Source of the DNA: an uncultured bacterium
GTDB lineage: Bacteria > Bacteroidota > Bacteroidia > Bacteroidales > Muribaculaceae
Reading direction: 5' to 3'
NCBI GenBank assembly: GCA_905214735.1
Contig: CAJMNI010000002.1
Coordinates: forward strand, 1 to 64,000
Length of the DNA: 64,000 nucleotides
Below the pieces are notes generated by a model, which was not told the DNA's origin, ran no database searches, and was given only the letters and a program-made list of their open reading frames with translations. Position numbers and translations under genes: made by a program. This document shows positions 33,700-42,333 of the stretch, one piece after another (position 1 is the stretch's first letter; the number at the start of each line of letters is the position of its first letter).

Positions 33700-35427
33700 T
33701 TAATAACCTGTGGTCTGCTCGAAATTCGAAGAAATCATCACATCGGTGGGGATAGGATAAAGCTTCGTAAATTCGCGGAGGTTCGTACCGGTCTCGACGC
33801 CGCCTTTCCATTCCCAGGTGTAACCGGTGCACCACTGGTTCCAGCGGATAAGGTCGGTGCGGCGTGTGGACTCAGAGTAGAGTTCGCGGCAACGCTCGTC
33901 GCGGAGGGTCTGCATGTTGACCGACGAGAAGTTGTGGTCTTTGTCGCCGTAAGCGCGCTCGCGGATATAGTTGACATAGGTCGCAGCTTCCGCGGGGGAG
34001 CCTCCGCCGCCCTGAAGGATGGCCTCGGCCGCTGTGAGGTAAATCTCAGCCAGACGGATCATGGCATAGTCGCCGCCCAGCTGATCCTTCGGCTGCGGCT
34101 GCTCGGGCAAAAGCTTGCCGTCGTCATCATAATTCCAGTTGGAATATTTGATGGCAAGATAGCCGTTGGTGCCCCAGTTGTCACCAAGGAGAGTAACATT
34201 TTCGGGAGTGAAACCGAACTTCGATGTTGCGAAGAGGTCAGTGCGCGAGTCATCGCTTTCCGACATTTCGGGGTCAAGCCACTCGAACTTCTGGATGAAG
34301 CTCTTGCGGGCCACCATACATTTCCAAGCGTCGCCACAGTTATACCATGCGGCTGCGAGATTGGCGGTTTCGGGATCCTTGAAATTCCATGTCGAACCGT
34401 CGGGAGCAGTGTAGTTTACCTTCGACGGATCGTCGGTAACGGATACACCGTCGGTTGTGCCGAGCCATGCGACGCAAAGGAACGTGGCGCCCGAGTAGCT
34501 GAGCAGGTTGGGATCGTCCTGAACGAGCGACCATATGATCTCGTTGACATCGCTGCCTTCGTTGCCAAGCACATATTTCTTGTTGTTGGCGCCGAAGAGG
34601 GTCTTATAGGTCTTTGCCAGACCGTTGCCGTAGTAGCCGCCCTTGCCGAGACGGTTGATCACGTTCTTGCAGTGGGCGTAGCATTTGTCGTAATCGGCGC
34701 GGCCTGCGAAGACTTCGCCGTTGAGGTAGATCTTTGCGAGGATCGACTCGGCAGCGTCGAGACCGACGAAACCATAGTGGGGAACCTGGTTTGCGCCATA
34801 CTGGGCGACAACCTCCTCAAGGTCGGAAGTAACGAGCTCGTAAACCTGAGCGCGGGGGAGCTGCGTGGGGAGCTGACCCACGAGAGTGCTCTCGTCGGCA
34901 TAAGGAATCTTGTCGTAGAAGCTCAGCATGTAGAAATAGCATGCGCCGCGGAGGATACGGGCCTGACGGACATACTCGTCAATCGTGGCCTGGTCAACAC
35001 CTTCAAACTGGCCGCTCTGCGCCGAATTGATAAACTGGTTGCAGAGGGTGATGTTGATCATCAGACGCGAATAGAATCCATAGACCGAAGGAGTGTCCGG
35101 GCTGACTATACCATAGTTCATCATGCCGTATGTAGCGGGGTCCCACAGCCAGGAAGCCTCGTCGGTGGGGATGCACTCAGCCGTGAACAAGGCGCGCTGG
35201 AACGAACCCATACCGCCGTCATACGGATCAAGGATGTTCGTGCCGTTAGGGCCATAGGTACAAAAGTTCAGATAAATATCGCTGAACACCCTGTTGATGT
35301 CTTTCGAGACATCGGTGATTTCATTGGGGTTAACCGGGGACAGGTCGAGGTCATCGACACACGACGTCGCACCAAGGCAGAGCGCCGACACTCCCAATGT
35401 CATGAATATTTTATTGAATGTCTTCAT
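33700..35427 (-). CDS. SusD-like nutrient-binding lipoprotein
   Basis: A 575-residue RagB/SusD family lipoprotein (signal ending LGATSC, Cys23, then VDDLDLSPVNP). Helical TPR-like core: FYSRLMINITLCNQFINSA, EYVRQARILRGACYFYMLSF (the typical R-A-x-x-Y region), PTQLPRAQVYELVTSDLEEV. The C-terminal half contains YAMIRLAEIYLTAAEAILQG, YVNYIRERAYG and LRDERCRELYSESTRRTDLI, all characteristic SusD motifs, and ends with the usual LYPIPTDV segment. SusD forms the lid over its SusC partner and delivers oligosaccharides to it. It lies 18 bp after susC, as in nearly all such pairs. Assignment is sure; the substrate is not visible. Confidence 0.95.
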   Translation of the reverse strand: MKTFNKIFMTLGVSALCLGATSCVDDLDLSPVNPNEITDVSKDINRVFSDIYLNFCTYGPNGTNILDPYDGGMGSFQRALFTAECIPTDEASWLWDPATYGMMNYGIVSPDTPSVYGFYSRLMINITLCNQFINSAQSGQFEGVDQATIDEYVRQARILRGACYFYMLSFYDKIPYADESTLVGQLPTQLPRAQVYELVTSDLEEVVAQYGANQVPHYGFVGLDAAESILAKIYLNGEVFAGRADYDKCYAHCKNVINRLGKGGYYGNGLAKTYKTLFGANNKKYVLGNEGSDVNEIIWSLVQDDPNLLSYSGATFLCVAWLGTTDGVSVTDDPSKVNYTAPDGSTWNFKDPETANLAAAWYNCGDAWKCMVARKSFIQKFEWLDPEMSESDDSRTDLFATSKFGFTPENVTLLGDNWGTNGYLAIKYSNWNYDDDGKLLPEQPQPKDQLGGDYAMIRLAEIYLTAAEAILQGGGGSPAEAATYVNYIRERAYGDKDHNFSSVNMQTLRDERCRELYSESTRRTDLIRWNQWCTGYTWEWKGGVETGTNLREFTKLYPIPTDVMISSNFEQTTGY

Positions 35428-35445
35428 TTTGTTCTTTCCTTAAAA

Positions 35446-38400
35446 TTATAAATTGAGAACTACACCGAGAGTTGTGGTGATAGGACGCGGATAGGGGCTC
35501 TTGTCTATACCGCTGAACACTTCAGGATCGACACCGGAATACTTCGTGATGAGGAAAGGATTCTGCACGGCGCCGAAGATTCGGAGCGAACCCCAGTCTT
35601 TCTGGAATGTGTAGCCGAGCGTGATGTTGTCGCAGCGCAGGAACGAAGCGTTCTCAACGAAATAATTCGAGAGCTTGTTGTTCGTGTTTCCGTTCATGAA
35701 GATATACGTATCGTCGAGAAGATTGGAAAGGTTATAAGCCGGCGACTTGGCGCTATAGCCGTTGGTGCTGTCATACTTCATGCTGTTGTAGACATAGTTG
35801 CCTATGCTTGCGCGGAGCTGGATGCTGAGATCCCAGTTCTTCCAGGAGAAGCTGTTGTTCCATGCCATCGTCACCTTCGGGTCGCGGCTATGATACATGA
35901 TCTTATCGTTCTCGTCGATGATACCGTTCGCATCCTGGTCGACGAACACACCCTCGATCGGATCGCCGTTCTTGTCGTAAACCTGCTCATAAACCAGGTA
36001 GGTGAATGCGGGCTTTCCGACGATGAAATACTGCAGACCGGTGTTGCCTTTGTCGCCGAGGCCTTCAGCCTGAAGTGCGGAAGAAACGCCCTCGCCCTGC
36101 AGTTTGGTAATCTTGTTTTTGTTCCAGCCGATGTTGAGACTTGTGGTCCATGTGAAGTTGTCGGTGACCACAGGCTTGGCGGTGATGGTAGCGTCGATAC
36201 CGATGTTCTCCATCTCGCCGATGTTACGCCACATCTTCGTCTGGGTGTTCATGGCAGCGGTGGCCACGTTTGCAAGCAGGTCGGTGGTGTTGCGCTTATA
36301 CCAGTCTAATGTCAGCGTGATTCTGTTATTGAGGAATCCCATGTCGAGGCCGACATCCCAAGAGGAGGTTGTCTCCCATGTCAGGTCGGGGTTGTAGGCC
36401 TGCGGATAGTAAGGATAGATCCATTCGCCGGAGCCGTCGGGACTGAGATAACGGAAGCCGTTGGTATAAGAGTTGATATAGTTAGGCATGTAGGGGAAGT
36501 ACATACCGTTGAGGTCCTGCTGACCGGTCTGGCCCCACGATGCGCGGAGCTTGAACTCGTTGAGCCATCCTCTTGTATCCTCCATAAACGACATATTGTT
36601 GATCTTCCATGCAAGAGCGGCTGCGGGGAAGAGACCCCAGCGGTTATCTTTAGAGAAACGCGAGCTACCGTCGTCACGGATAGTGAACGTCAACAGATAG
36701 GTGTCGTCAAAGGTATAGTTCAGACGTCCGTAGAAGCTAAGCAGCTGATAGATGAAACCGCCGTAGTTGACGGGAGCGTCTTTATATGTCTTGCCGATGT
36801 TGGCTGCGGTGGCAGGATCGTAGTTGAGCGTATATACGCCGTTGTTGTATACGCTTCCGTCGCTCCAGTTGTTGTAGAAGCCCATGGTCGTATAGACTGT
36901 CGAACTGTGATCGTAGGCGTCCTGACGCTGCCAGTCGTAACCGACCGTCACGTCGAGATTCGACTTGATGGCGTCAAACTGCTTCTTATAGTTGATATAG
37001 AAAGAGAGCATCGTGTTGCGCTGGAGCTGATACCATTTGTAGTCATAACCGGCACCGGTATTGCCCATGTCATTGTTTCTCCATGCCATGATGGAGTTTT
37101 CTTTTGTGTTGCTATGCTGCCATGCCTTTGTCACCTCATAACCGAGGTTGAGGTTGAAGTGGAGCTCAGGCACCCAGTAGAGGGAATAGTCGATCTGAAG
37201 GCTGCCGTTTGACGAGAGGCTCTTGCCGATATTCTTGACATCATCAAGTTCCTGCACCGGGTTCTGGAATCCCTGGGTCGCATATTTGCCGGCTTCGGTA
37301 AGGTTGTAGTAACCGTTGAACATCGTCATGCCCGTGCGGCCCGTTGTGGCATAATCTTCATGGATGGGATAGACGGGAGCCATGGTCACAGCGCTGGAGA
37401 GGTTCCAGTTGCAATGGCGTGTGCGGACGTATGATCCGTTGGCTGTAGCCGTAATCTTAAGGGCATCGTTGAAGAACTTGGGAGTCAGCGTGAAACCGAC
37501 AGTGGTACGCTGCATGCCGCTGGTCTTCATGATACCGTTGTTGTCGGTCCAGGAGGCGTTGACGCGATAAGGAAGAATACCTGCGCTACCGCCTACGCTA
37601 AGAGAGTAATCCTGAGAGAAAGAGGTGCGGAGCACTGCATCCTGCCAGTTTGTGTTGTGATACATGGGCTCGCCCTCGGGATCTTCATTATAGTTGAGCT
37701 TGCTGAGCATACCCTTGGCAGCATCTGAGCCGTAGGTGTTGATGAAGTCGACAAACTTGTTGGTGCCCATCATGTTCATGAGCTTGCCGGGGGTGTTGAC
37801 ATGCCAGTTGGCAGCAAAATTCACCTGCGGACGACCGCTTTTGCCTTTCTTTGTCGTGATGATGATCACACCGTTGGATGCGCGCGAACCGTAGATTGCA
37901 GTGGCGGATGCATCCTTAAGGATGGTCATCGACTCGATGTTGTTAGGATTGAGGTTGCTCATCGGGTTACCGCCGGCACCGTTGTTCATGTTCGACATGG
38001 GGACACCGTCGATCACGATAAGAGGGTCGTTGGAAGCGTTGAGCGAAGCGCCGCCGCGGATTCGGATGTTGGCCGAACCTGTCGGGTCACCACCGTTGGT
38101 CGTAACGACAACGCCCGGGCTTGCGCCGACCAGAAGGTCCTGGGCCGATGTCGAGATACCTGCCTCAACATCATCGGGTGAAATCACGGCAACCGCACCG
38201 GTTGCATCCTGTTTCTTGACAGTACCATAACCGATCACCACTGTCTCGGCGAGAACCGTGGCGTTCTGCTTCATCACAATGTTGAGATGGGTCTGTCCAT
38301 TCACGGGAACGTCCATAGGATCATAGCCTACATAGCTCACCACGAGAGTGGCATTTGAAGGAACCGTGATCGAGAAGTTTCCCTCCAGGTCGGCCGATGT

Positions 38401-38574
38401 GCCGTTGGATGTGCCTTTTTCCATAATGGTGGCACCGATCAGGTCTTCTCCTGTCTCATCGGTCACATGTCCCGTGACTGTGATCGACTGAGCAAGAGAC
38501 GGGATTGCAAGCGCCAACAGCATTGCCATCGTCACCCACAATTTCCTGTTCAGCTGAAAACAAAAGTTCTTCAT
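35446..38574 (-). CDS. SusC-like TonB-dependent outer-membrane transporter
   Basis: A 1042-residue SusC/RagA protein. Signal peptide to about residue 29 (ending PSLAQ). CarboxypepD_reg domain about 30-115 (ITVTGHVTDETGEDLIGATI; VSYVGYDPMDVPV). The SusC plug signature is VVIGYGTVKKQDATGAVAVI (about 133-152), followed by the plug with IRIRGGASLNASNDPLIVID and ATAIYGSRASNGVIIITTKKG. A long beta-barrel ends in TTTLGVVLNL. It imports oligosaccharides through the outer membrane, powered by TonB. It is the first gene of the operon with a likely TATTTTTG promoter box at 38763-38770 and a leader of about 185 nt. No anti-sigma or hybrid two-component regulator gene is next to it, which is less usual for such loci. 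Confidence 0.95.
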   Translation of the reverse strand: MKNFCFQLNRKLWVTMAMLLALAIPSLAQSITVTGHVTDETGEDLIGATIMEKGTSNGTSADLEGNFSITVPSNATLVVSYVGYDPMDVPVNGQTHLNIVMKQNATVLAETVVIGYGTVKKQDATGAVAVISPDDVEAGISTSAQDLLVGASPGVVVTTNGGDPTGSANIRIRGGASLNASNDPLIVIDGVPMSNMNNGAGGNPMSNLNPNNIESMTILKDASATAIYGSRASNGVIIITTKKGKSGRPQVNFAANWHVNTPGKLMNMMGTNKFVDFINTYGSDAAKGMLSKLNYNEDPEGEPMYHNTNWQDAVLRTSFSQDYSLSVGGSAGILPYRVNASWTDNNGIMKTSGMQRTTVGFTLTPKFFNDALKITATANGSYVRTRHCNWNLSSAVTMAPVYPIHEDYATTGRTGMTMFNGYYNLTEAGKYATQGFQNPVQELDDVKNIGKSLSSNGSLQIDYSLYWVPELHFNLNLGYEVTKAWQHSNTKENSIMAWRNNDMGNTGAGYDYKWYQLQRNTMLSFYINYKKQFDAIKSNLDVTVGYDWQRQDAYDHSSTVYTTMGFYNNWSDGSVYNNGVYTLNYDPATAANIGKTYKDAPVNYGGFIYQLLSFYGRLNYTFDDTYLLTFTIRDDGSSRFSKDNRWGLFPAAALAWKINNMSFMEDTRGWLNEFKLRASWGQTGQQDLNGMYFPYMPNYINSYTNGFRYLSPDGSGEWIYPYYPQAYNPDLTWETTSSWDVGLDMGFLNNRITLTLDWYKRNTTDLLANVATAAMNTQTKMWRNIGEMENIGIDATITAKPVVTDNFTWTTSLNIGWNKNKITKLQGEGVSSALQAEGLGDKGNTGLQYFIVGKPAFTYLVYEQVYDKNGDPIEGVFVDQDANGIIDENDKIMYHSRDPKVTMAWNNSFSWKNWDLSIQLRASIGNYVYNSMKYDSTNGYSAKSPAYNLSNLLDDTYIFMNGNTNNKLSNYFVENASFLRCDNITLGYTFQKDWGSLRIFGAVQNPFLITKYSGVDPEVFSGIDKSPYPRPITTTLGVVLNL

Positions 38575-38762
38575 GCAGAAATGAAATTAAGTTTTACATT
38601 AGGGTTATTTAAATTTATTCTTTTTCAGACAGTTAGTGCTTTGCTTGCATTGTTTTCATGGAAGCGGATAGATAGCTGAAGCTTACAATCGGAGAGACCC
38701 GCGGAGATAGTCGCGGGCAGAGTTTTTCATGCCGTTTTCCCTTCTTTTGTGCAAAACAGATA

Positions 38763-38770
38763 CAAAAATA
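38763..38770 (-). promoter_or_regulatory. Candidate -7 box of the susCDEF promoter
   Basis: Minus-strand TATTTTTG (plus-strand CAAAAATA, 38763-38770). The expected -33 TTTG is not present at the usual distance, as expected for a promoter that needs an activator. The intergenic region 38575-38858 is otherwise AT-rich and contains no gene. Confidence 0.5.
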
Positions 38771-38858
38771 TAGATTTTATAACATTATTTTTGGCCACAA
38801 AACCCTTTTAACACTGTTAATTAACATTGTTAAGATATAATTTTTGCAAAATCTGCCA

Positions 38859-40061
38859 CTAATTCTCCAGTCTCCAGGCGGCGTCGACGCGGCGTTTCAC
38901 GGCCAGAAGATTGAACGCTATCGCGAGAAGAGTGAGCAGCGCGCCGGCCGCGGGAACCACCCAGAGGGAGCCGTCGCCGCCGCCGAGGCCCCGGATCGGG
39001 GCGATATATTGCGAGCGCATCGCCACCACGCAGAGCAGGGCGAGCAGATAGGCGGCGACCGACGCCCAGATCACGAGCATCCGGTAGGGACGCCCCACAG
39101 CCCCGGCGTCGTAGCCGAGCATCATGAGCCGATGGAGGGTCATCCTGTTTTTCTCGAGGATGAGCGAGATGGAGAGCAAAAGGATGAAGATCGAGAGGAT
39201 GGTGATTATAGCTCCGACGGCGAGCACCACTCCGATCACCACCTTGAGCATGAAGGCCGCCGAGCTCCCCTTCTTGTCGCCGGCGAGCTCGTAGCCGTGG
39301 TCGTCGAGATATTTCGAGATGGCCACGTCGCCGGGGGAGTTGACGTCGATGATCAGGCGCGAGGGCTGGCGCGTGGCGCCGCTGCCGAGCCGGCGGTTGC
39401 TCTCCTCCATGAATTCCTGCGGCACGAGAATGGTGTTGAGCCGGTTGGAATAGCCGGCCACGCGGCCGTGGAGACGCATTATGCGCGTGCCGTCATCGCT
39501 GCGCATGGTGAGGTTCATCGGGATGCCGCTCATCAGTCCTTCGGAAAGCTGCGGCAGACCGGCCGAGGTGGCGAACCCGAAGTTATAGAGGGTGAGATAA
39601 TCCTTGGAGATGATGATCGGCACTTCGTCGCTGCCGGGGCGGTAGGTCCACTCCCCTTTCGGCACGTCGACAAACTCGTCGGGGATCGACTCGAAAAACA
39701 TATAGGTGGAGAGGTCGCGCCCCTGCTGCGAGATGTTGGCGGCCACGCGGAAGTCGTTGGCCGAGAAGCGGCCGACTTTCCTGACCCATGGCTGCGCCTC
39801 GATGTCGGAGATCTCCGCCTCGGTGAAGGAGGTCGACTCGGCTCCGAGGGTGTTGGCGGAGGTGACGCGCTTGTTGACCACGAGATAGTCGGTCTTGATG
39901 AAGCTGTCTTCCTCGTCCCAGATCGATCGGGCATCGCCATAGAACTGGAGGGCGCCGAGCACGATGGCGAGGCCGATGAAATTCGAGACCACGAAAGCGG
40001 CCACCCGCGCGGCGGAGGTGTTTTTGCGCAGAAGCCTTACGACAAGCGACTCTGTTTTCAT
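38859..40061 (-). CDS. FtsX-like ABC transporter permease
   Basis: A 400-residue membrane protein with the MacB/FtsX/LolCE layout. TM1 is at about 20-42 (VAAFVVSNFIGLAIVLGAL), followed by a large extracytoplasmic domain (about 43-265) and three further TMs at about 268-300 (MLKVVIGVVLAVGAIITILS), 325-350 and 370-392. Such permeases pull lipoproteins or other envelope substrates out of the inner membrane or drive periplasmic enzymes by mechanotransmission. Its start overlaps the stop of the ATPase gene (ATGA-type, 40058-40061), so the two form one transporter. The substrate is unknown, and no periplasmic adaptor gene is adjacent. Confidence 0.85.
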   Translation of the reverse strand: MKTESLVVRLLRKNTSAARVAAFVVSNFIGLAIVLGALQFYGDARSIWDEEDSFIKTDYLVVNKRVTSANTLGAESTSFTEAEISDIEAQPWVRKVGRFSANDFRVAANISQQGRDLSTYMFFESIPDEFVDVPKGEWTYRPGSDEVPIIISKDYLTLYNFGFATSAGLPQLSEGLMSGIPMNLTMRSDDGTRIMRLHGRVAGYSNRLNTILVPQEFMEESNRRLGSGATRQPSRLIIDVNSPGDVAISKYLDDHGYELAGDKKGSSAAFMLKVVIGVVLAVGAIITILSIFILLLSISLILEKNRMTLHRLMMLGYDAGAVGRPYRMLVIWASVAAYLLALLCVVAMRSQYIAPIRGLGGGDGSLWVVPAAGALLTLLAIAFNLLAVKRRVDAAWRLEN

Positions 40062-40735
40062 AGTCTTAGCCTTTCGTTATAGTCAAGGAGGATATGGTTG
40101 CCGACGGAGGTGGAGATGACTCCGGCCCCCTGGCGCCGGGCCTCTTCGGCGATTATGGTGGCGGCGATCCGGTTGTTTTCTTCGTCGAGATGGCTCACGG
40201 GTTCGTCGAGCAGGATGAAGTCGAACGGCTGGCAGACGCTGCGGATGATCGCCACGCGCTGCTGCTGGCCGATCGACATGCGGCCGGCGGGATAGTCACG
40301 GCGCGAGGCGATGCCGAGCTGTTCGAGCCAGCGCTCCACCATTTTTTCGGAGGCATAGCCGGTGACGCGGTTTTTCAGCTGGATGTTTTCCCAGGCCGTC
40401 AGTTCGGGGAAGAGTGAGAGCTCCTGGGGGAGATAGGCGATGTTGCGGCGGCGGAGAGCCTGCCAGCCGGCCATTGAAATTCCGGCGGCGTCCTCGCCGT
40501 CGAAAAGAAGCCTGCCCTCATAGTCGGTGCGGGCGCCGAAGATGTAGGCGCACATCGACGACTTGCCGCCGCCGGAAGCCGCCTCCACAAGATAGAACTT
40601 GCCGCGCTCGAACGCCACGTCGTGGCGCCACACGTCGCTCGGGGGTATCTTCTCCGACACGAACACGCGCGGAAGCATCCCCTTCATCTCTATGCGGCCG
40701 ATTTGCCGGCCGCCCCGTTCTTCAGGAGTGTCCAT
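40058..40735 (-). CDS. ABC transporter ATP-binding protein with altered catalytic motifs
   Basis: A 225-residue ABC ATPase of the LolD/MacB size class. Walker A reads EAASGGGKSS, where the first Gly of GxxGxGK(S/T) is Ala. The Q-loop is AYLPQELSLFPELTAWEN, the signature MSIGQQQRVAIIRSV (the usual LSGGQ is MSIGQ), and Walker B with catalytic Glu is FDFILLDEPVSHLDEEN. The stretch that should hold the H-loop His (normally VTHD) reads ISTSVGNH, so the usual His is absent or displaced. It pairs with the overlapping FtsX-like permease. ATP binding is likely; the hydrolysis rate may be low. The N-terminal 20 residues are charged and the start could be a downstream Met at residue 18 or 20. Confidence 0.82.
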   Translation of the reverse strand: MDTPEERGGRQIGRIEMKGMLPRVFVSEKIPPSDVWRHDVAFERGKFYLVEAASGGGKSSMCAYIFGARTDYEGRLLFDGEDAAGISMAGWQALRRRNIAYLPQELSLFPELTAWENIQLKNRVTGYASEKMVERWLEQLGIASRRDYPAGRMSIGQQQRVAIIRSVCQPFDFILLDEPVSHLDEENNRIAATIIAEEARRQGAGVISTSVGNHILLDYNERLRL

Positions 40736-40817
40736 ATTATGAATCCAATCCTCCCCGGGGTGTCTATTACGCCTTCCTCAGGGTTATATACTTTTATCCT
40801 TAATTATATCAGATATA

Positions 40818-42161
40818 TCAGAAACGGGCCTTCTTGGCTGAGTCGACGAGCATGTCGGCGAGAGCCTTCTCGCTGTGGAGCTGGAGGTTGATGGTGAGCG
40901 TCTCGTTTTCTGGGCGGAGTGTGAAGGCCACAATGCCCTCTTCAGGGGAGAAGGAGCCGACACCGTTGGCAACGACGCCGATCGTGCAGCCGTCGAGATA
41001 TTTGGCGCCCTCGGCCACCTGCATCGGACCGCTGACCGGTTCGGCGGTCTTGCACATCAGGAGATTCCCCTCCTTGCCGACAGTGAGCTTGCCCATGTTG
41101 AGCATCGAGACGAGCGCCGAGGTGTCGGTGCCGGTGGTGCTGACCACTCCCTTGATGCCGCGGCCGTTGCTGTCACCGGCGAAGGCCATCGTGCCGTCAA
41201 GGCAGACGAGCACCTTCACGATCTCGCCGATATATGAGGGGCCGTTGCCGGAGACAGCCTCCTGAATCTTCTTCACCCCCTTCTGCGAGATGGCTGCAGC
41301 GATGAGGACGTTGCAGTCGCCGCCGAGGTTTTTCACAACCTTCTCGTCAATCTTGTCGAGCGGAAGGATGCACTTGGCCGGTTTCCCCTTGCTGTTGAGG
41401 GGCATCACCTTGACGTTGGCCTCGTTCTTATCTATGGAGAGGTCGAAGCCGAGATCCTCCACATCCTTGAAGATTGTCTGCAGGGCCACCTGGGCCATAG
41501 CCTTCGACTGGAAGTCGACGTTGGCGAGGTTCATCACTCCGGAGAGGTCGGCCCAGCCTTCCACGGTCTTGTCGACTTCCACGAGGTTGTCGGCGTATGG
41601 ATTGCTGAGGAAGCTGTTCTTATCGGAGAGGTCGAGGAAGCTCTTGATGGTGCGCCCGTCGACTGCGGCGCCCATGCCGATCCAGAAGCGGGTGCCCTTC
41701 ATGGCCACCTTGCCCGAGATGTCCACGCCGTTATCGCTGGAGAAACCCTCGCTGACAATCTTCTGCTCCTGGCAGAAAGCCTTGAACTTGTCGGGGTCGG
41801 AGAGATTGCCGGTGACATAGGGATAGCCGTTGCTCACGAAATATACCAAAACGGAGAACTCGATGCCCGAGTCGCCGTTGAGCACTTTCTGAAAGTCCTG
41901 ATAATCTTTGGCGGAGAGGTTTCCCTTGAACGCTTGGTCGATTTTGTCGCTGACGGTGATTTCCGAGCCGTTGGCCTTGCAGCCGAAAGCGTCGAGCATC
42001 TTTTCCACATTGACCACGGCCACCACGGGGGTGTCGGCGGGGACGGTAGCGAGGATATCCTCGGCGTTGGCCGAATCCTTGGAGCAGGAAGTCAGCATAG
42101 GGGCGACAGCCGCGAAGAGGAGCATAGCCGCCAGAAAGACATTGAATCTGAATTTTTTCAT
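40818..42161 (-). CDS. DUF4836-like lipoprotein
   Basis: A 447-residue lipoprotein (MKKFRFNVFLAAMLLFAAVAPMLTSC, Cys26). The mature N terminus EDILATVPADTPVVAVVNVEK, followed by alternating helices and strands, is typical of the DUF4836 family found almost only in Bacteroidetes. Function unknown. The C-terminal half has a possible substrate-binding-like fold (ILPLDKIDEKVVKNLGGDCN; GTMAFAGDSNGRGIKGVVST). The start is ATG 42161: the longer frame to 42314 would place 51 Arg/Pro-rich residues before the signal peptide. It has its own promoter at 42183-42214 and lies 82 bp before the ABC pair on the same strand, so read-through into the transporter genes is possible. Confidence 0.78.
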   Translation of the reverse strand: MKKFRFNVFLAAMLLFAAVAPMLTSCSKDSANAEDILATVPADTPVVAVVNVEKMLDAFGCKANGSEITVSDKIDQAFKGNLSAKDYQDFQKVLNGDSGIEFSVLVYFVSNGYPYVTGNLSDPDKFKAFCQEQKIVSEGFSSDNGVDISGKVAMKGTRFWIGMGAAVDGRTIKSFLDLSDKNSFLSNPYADNLVEVDKTVEGWADLSGVMNLANVDFQSKAMAQVALQTIFKDVEDLGFDLSIDKNEANVKVMPLNSKGKPAKCILPLDKIDEKVVKNLGGDCNVLIAAAISQKGVKKIQEAVSGNGPSYIGEIVKVLVCLDGTMAFAGDSNGRGIKGVVSTTGTDTSALVSMLNMGKLTVGKEGNLLMCKTAEPVSGPMQVAEGAKYLDGCTIGVVANGVGSFSPEEGIVAFTLRPENETLTINLQLHSEKALADMLVDSAKKARF

Positions 42162-42182
42162 AATCGGATTGTTTTGAAAGCG

Positions 42183-42214
42183 CAAAAGTAAGCAAAAAAA
42201 CGCAACTTCCCAAA
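42183..42214 (-). promoter_or_regulatory. Promoter of the DUF4836 gene
   Basis: Minus-strand -33 TTTG (plus-strand CAAA, 42211-42214), a 20-bp spacer and -7 TACTTTTG (plus-strand CAAAAGTA, 42183-42190), about 20 nt upstream of the ATG. Confidence 0.75.
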
Positions 42215-42287
42215 TATCGGGGGCTCGCTGAGGCCGCTGAGGCCTGCTGAGGCCTGCCCCGGGCCGGGCCACCACCCTTCGGGCGGC

Positions 42288-42333
42288 GCACGGAACCAAG
42301 CTAACGCGCCGCACGGAACCAGCCTAATTCTGC
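42288..42333. repeat. 23-bp imperfect direct repeat, two copies
   Basis: GCACGGAACCA(A)GC(C)TAA-type sequence begins at 42288 and 42311. The second copy overlaps the 3' end of ribF. A GCTGAGGCCT-like 10-bp repeat x3 precedes it near 42227-42257. Confidence 0.65.
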
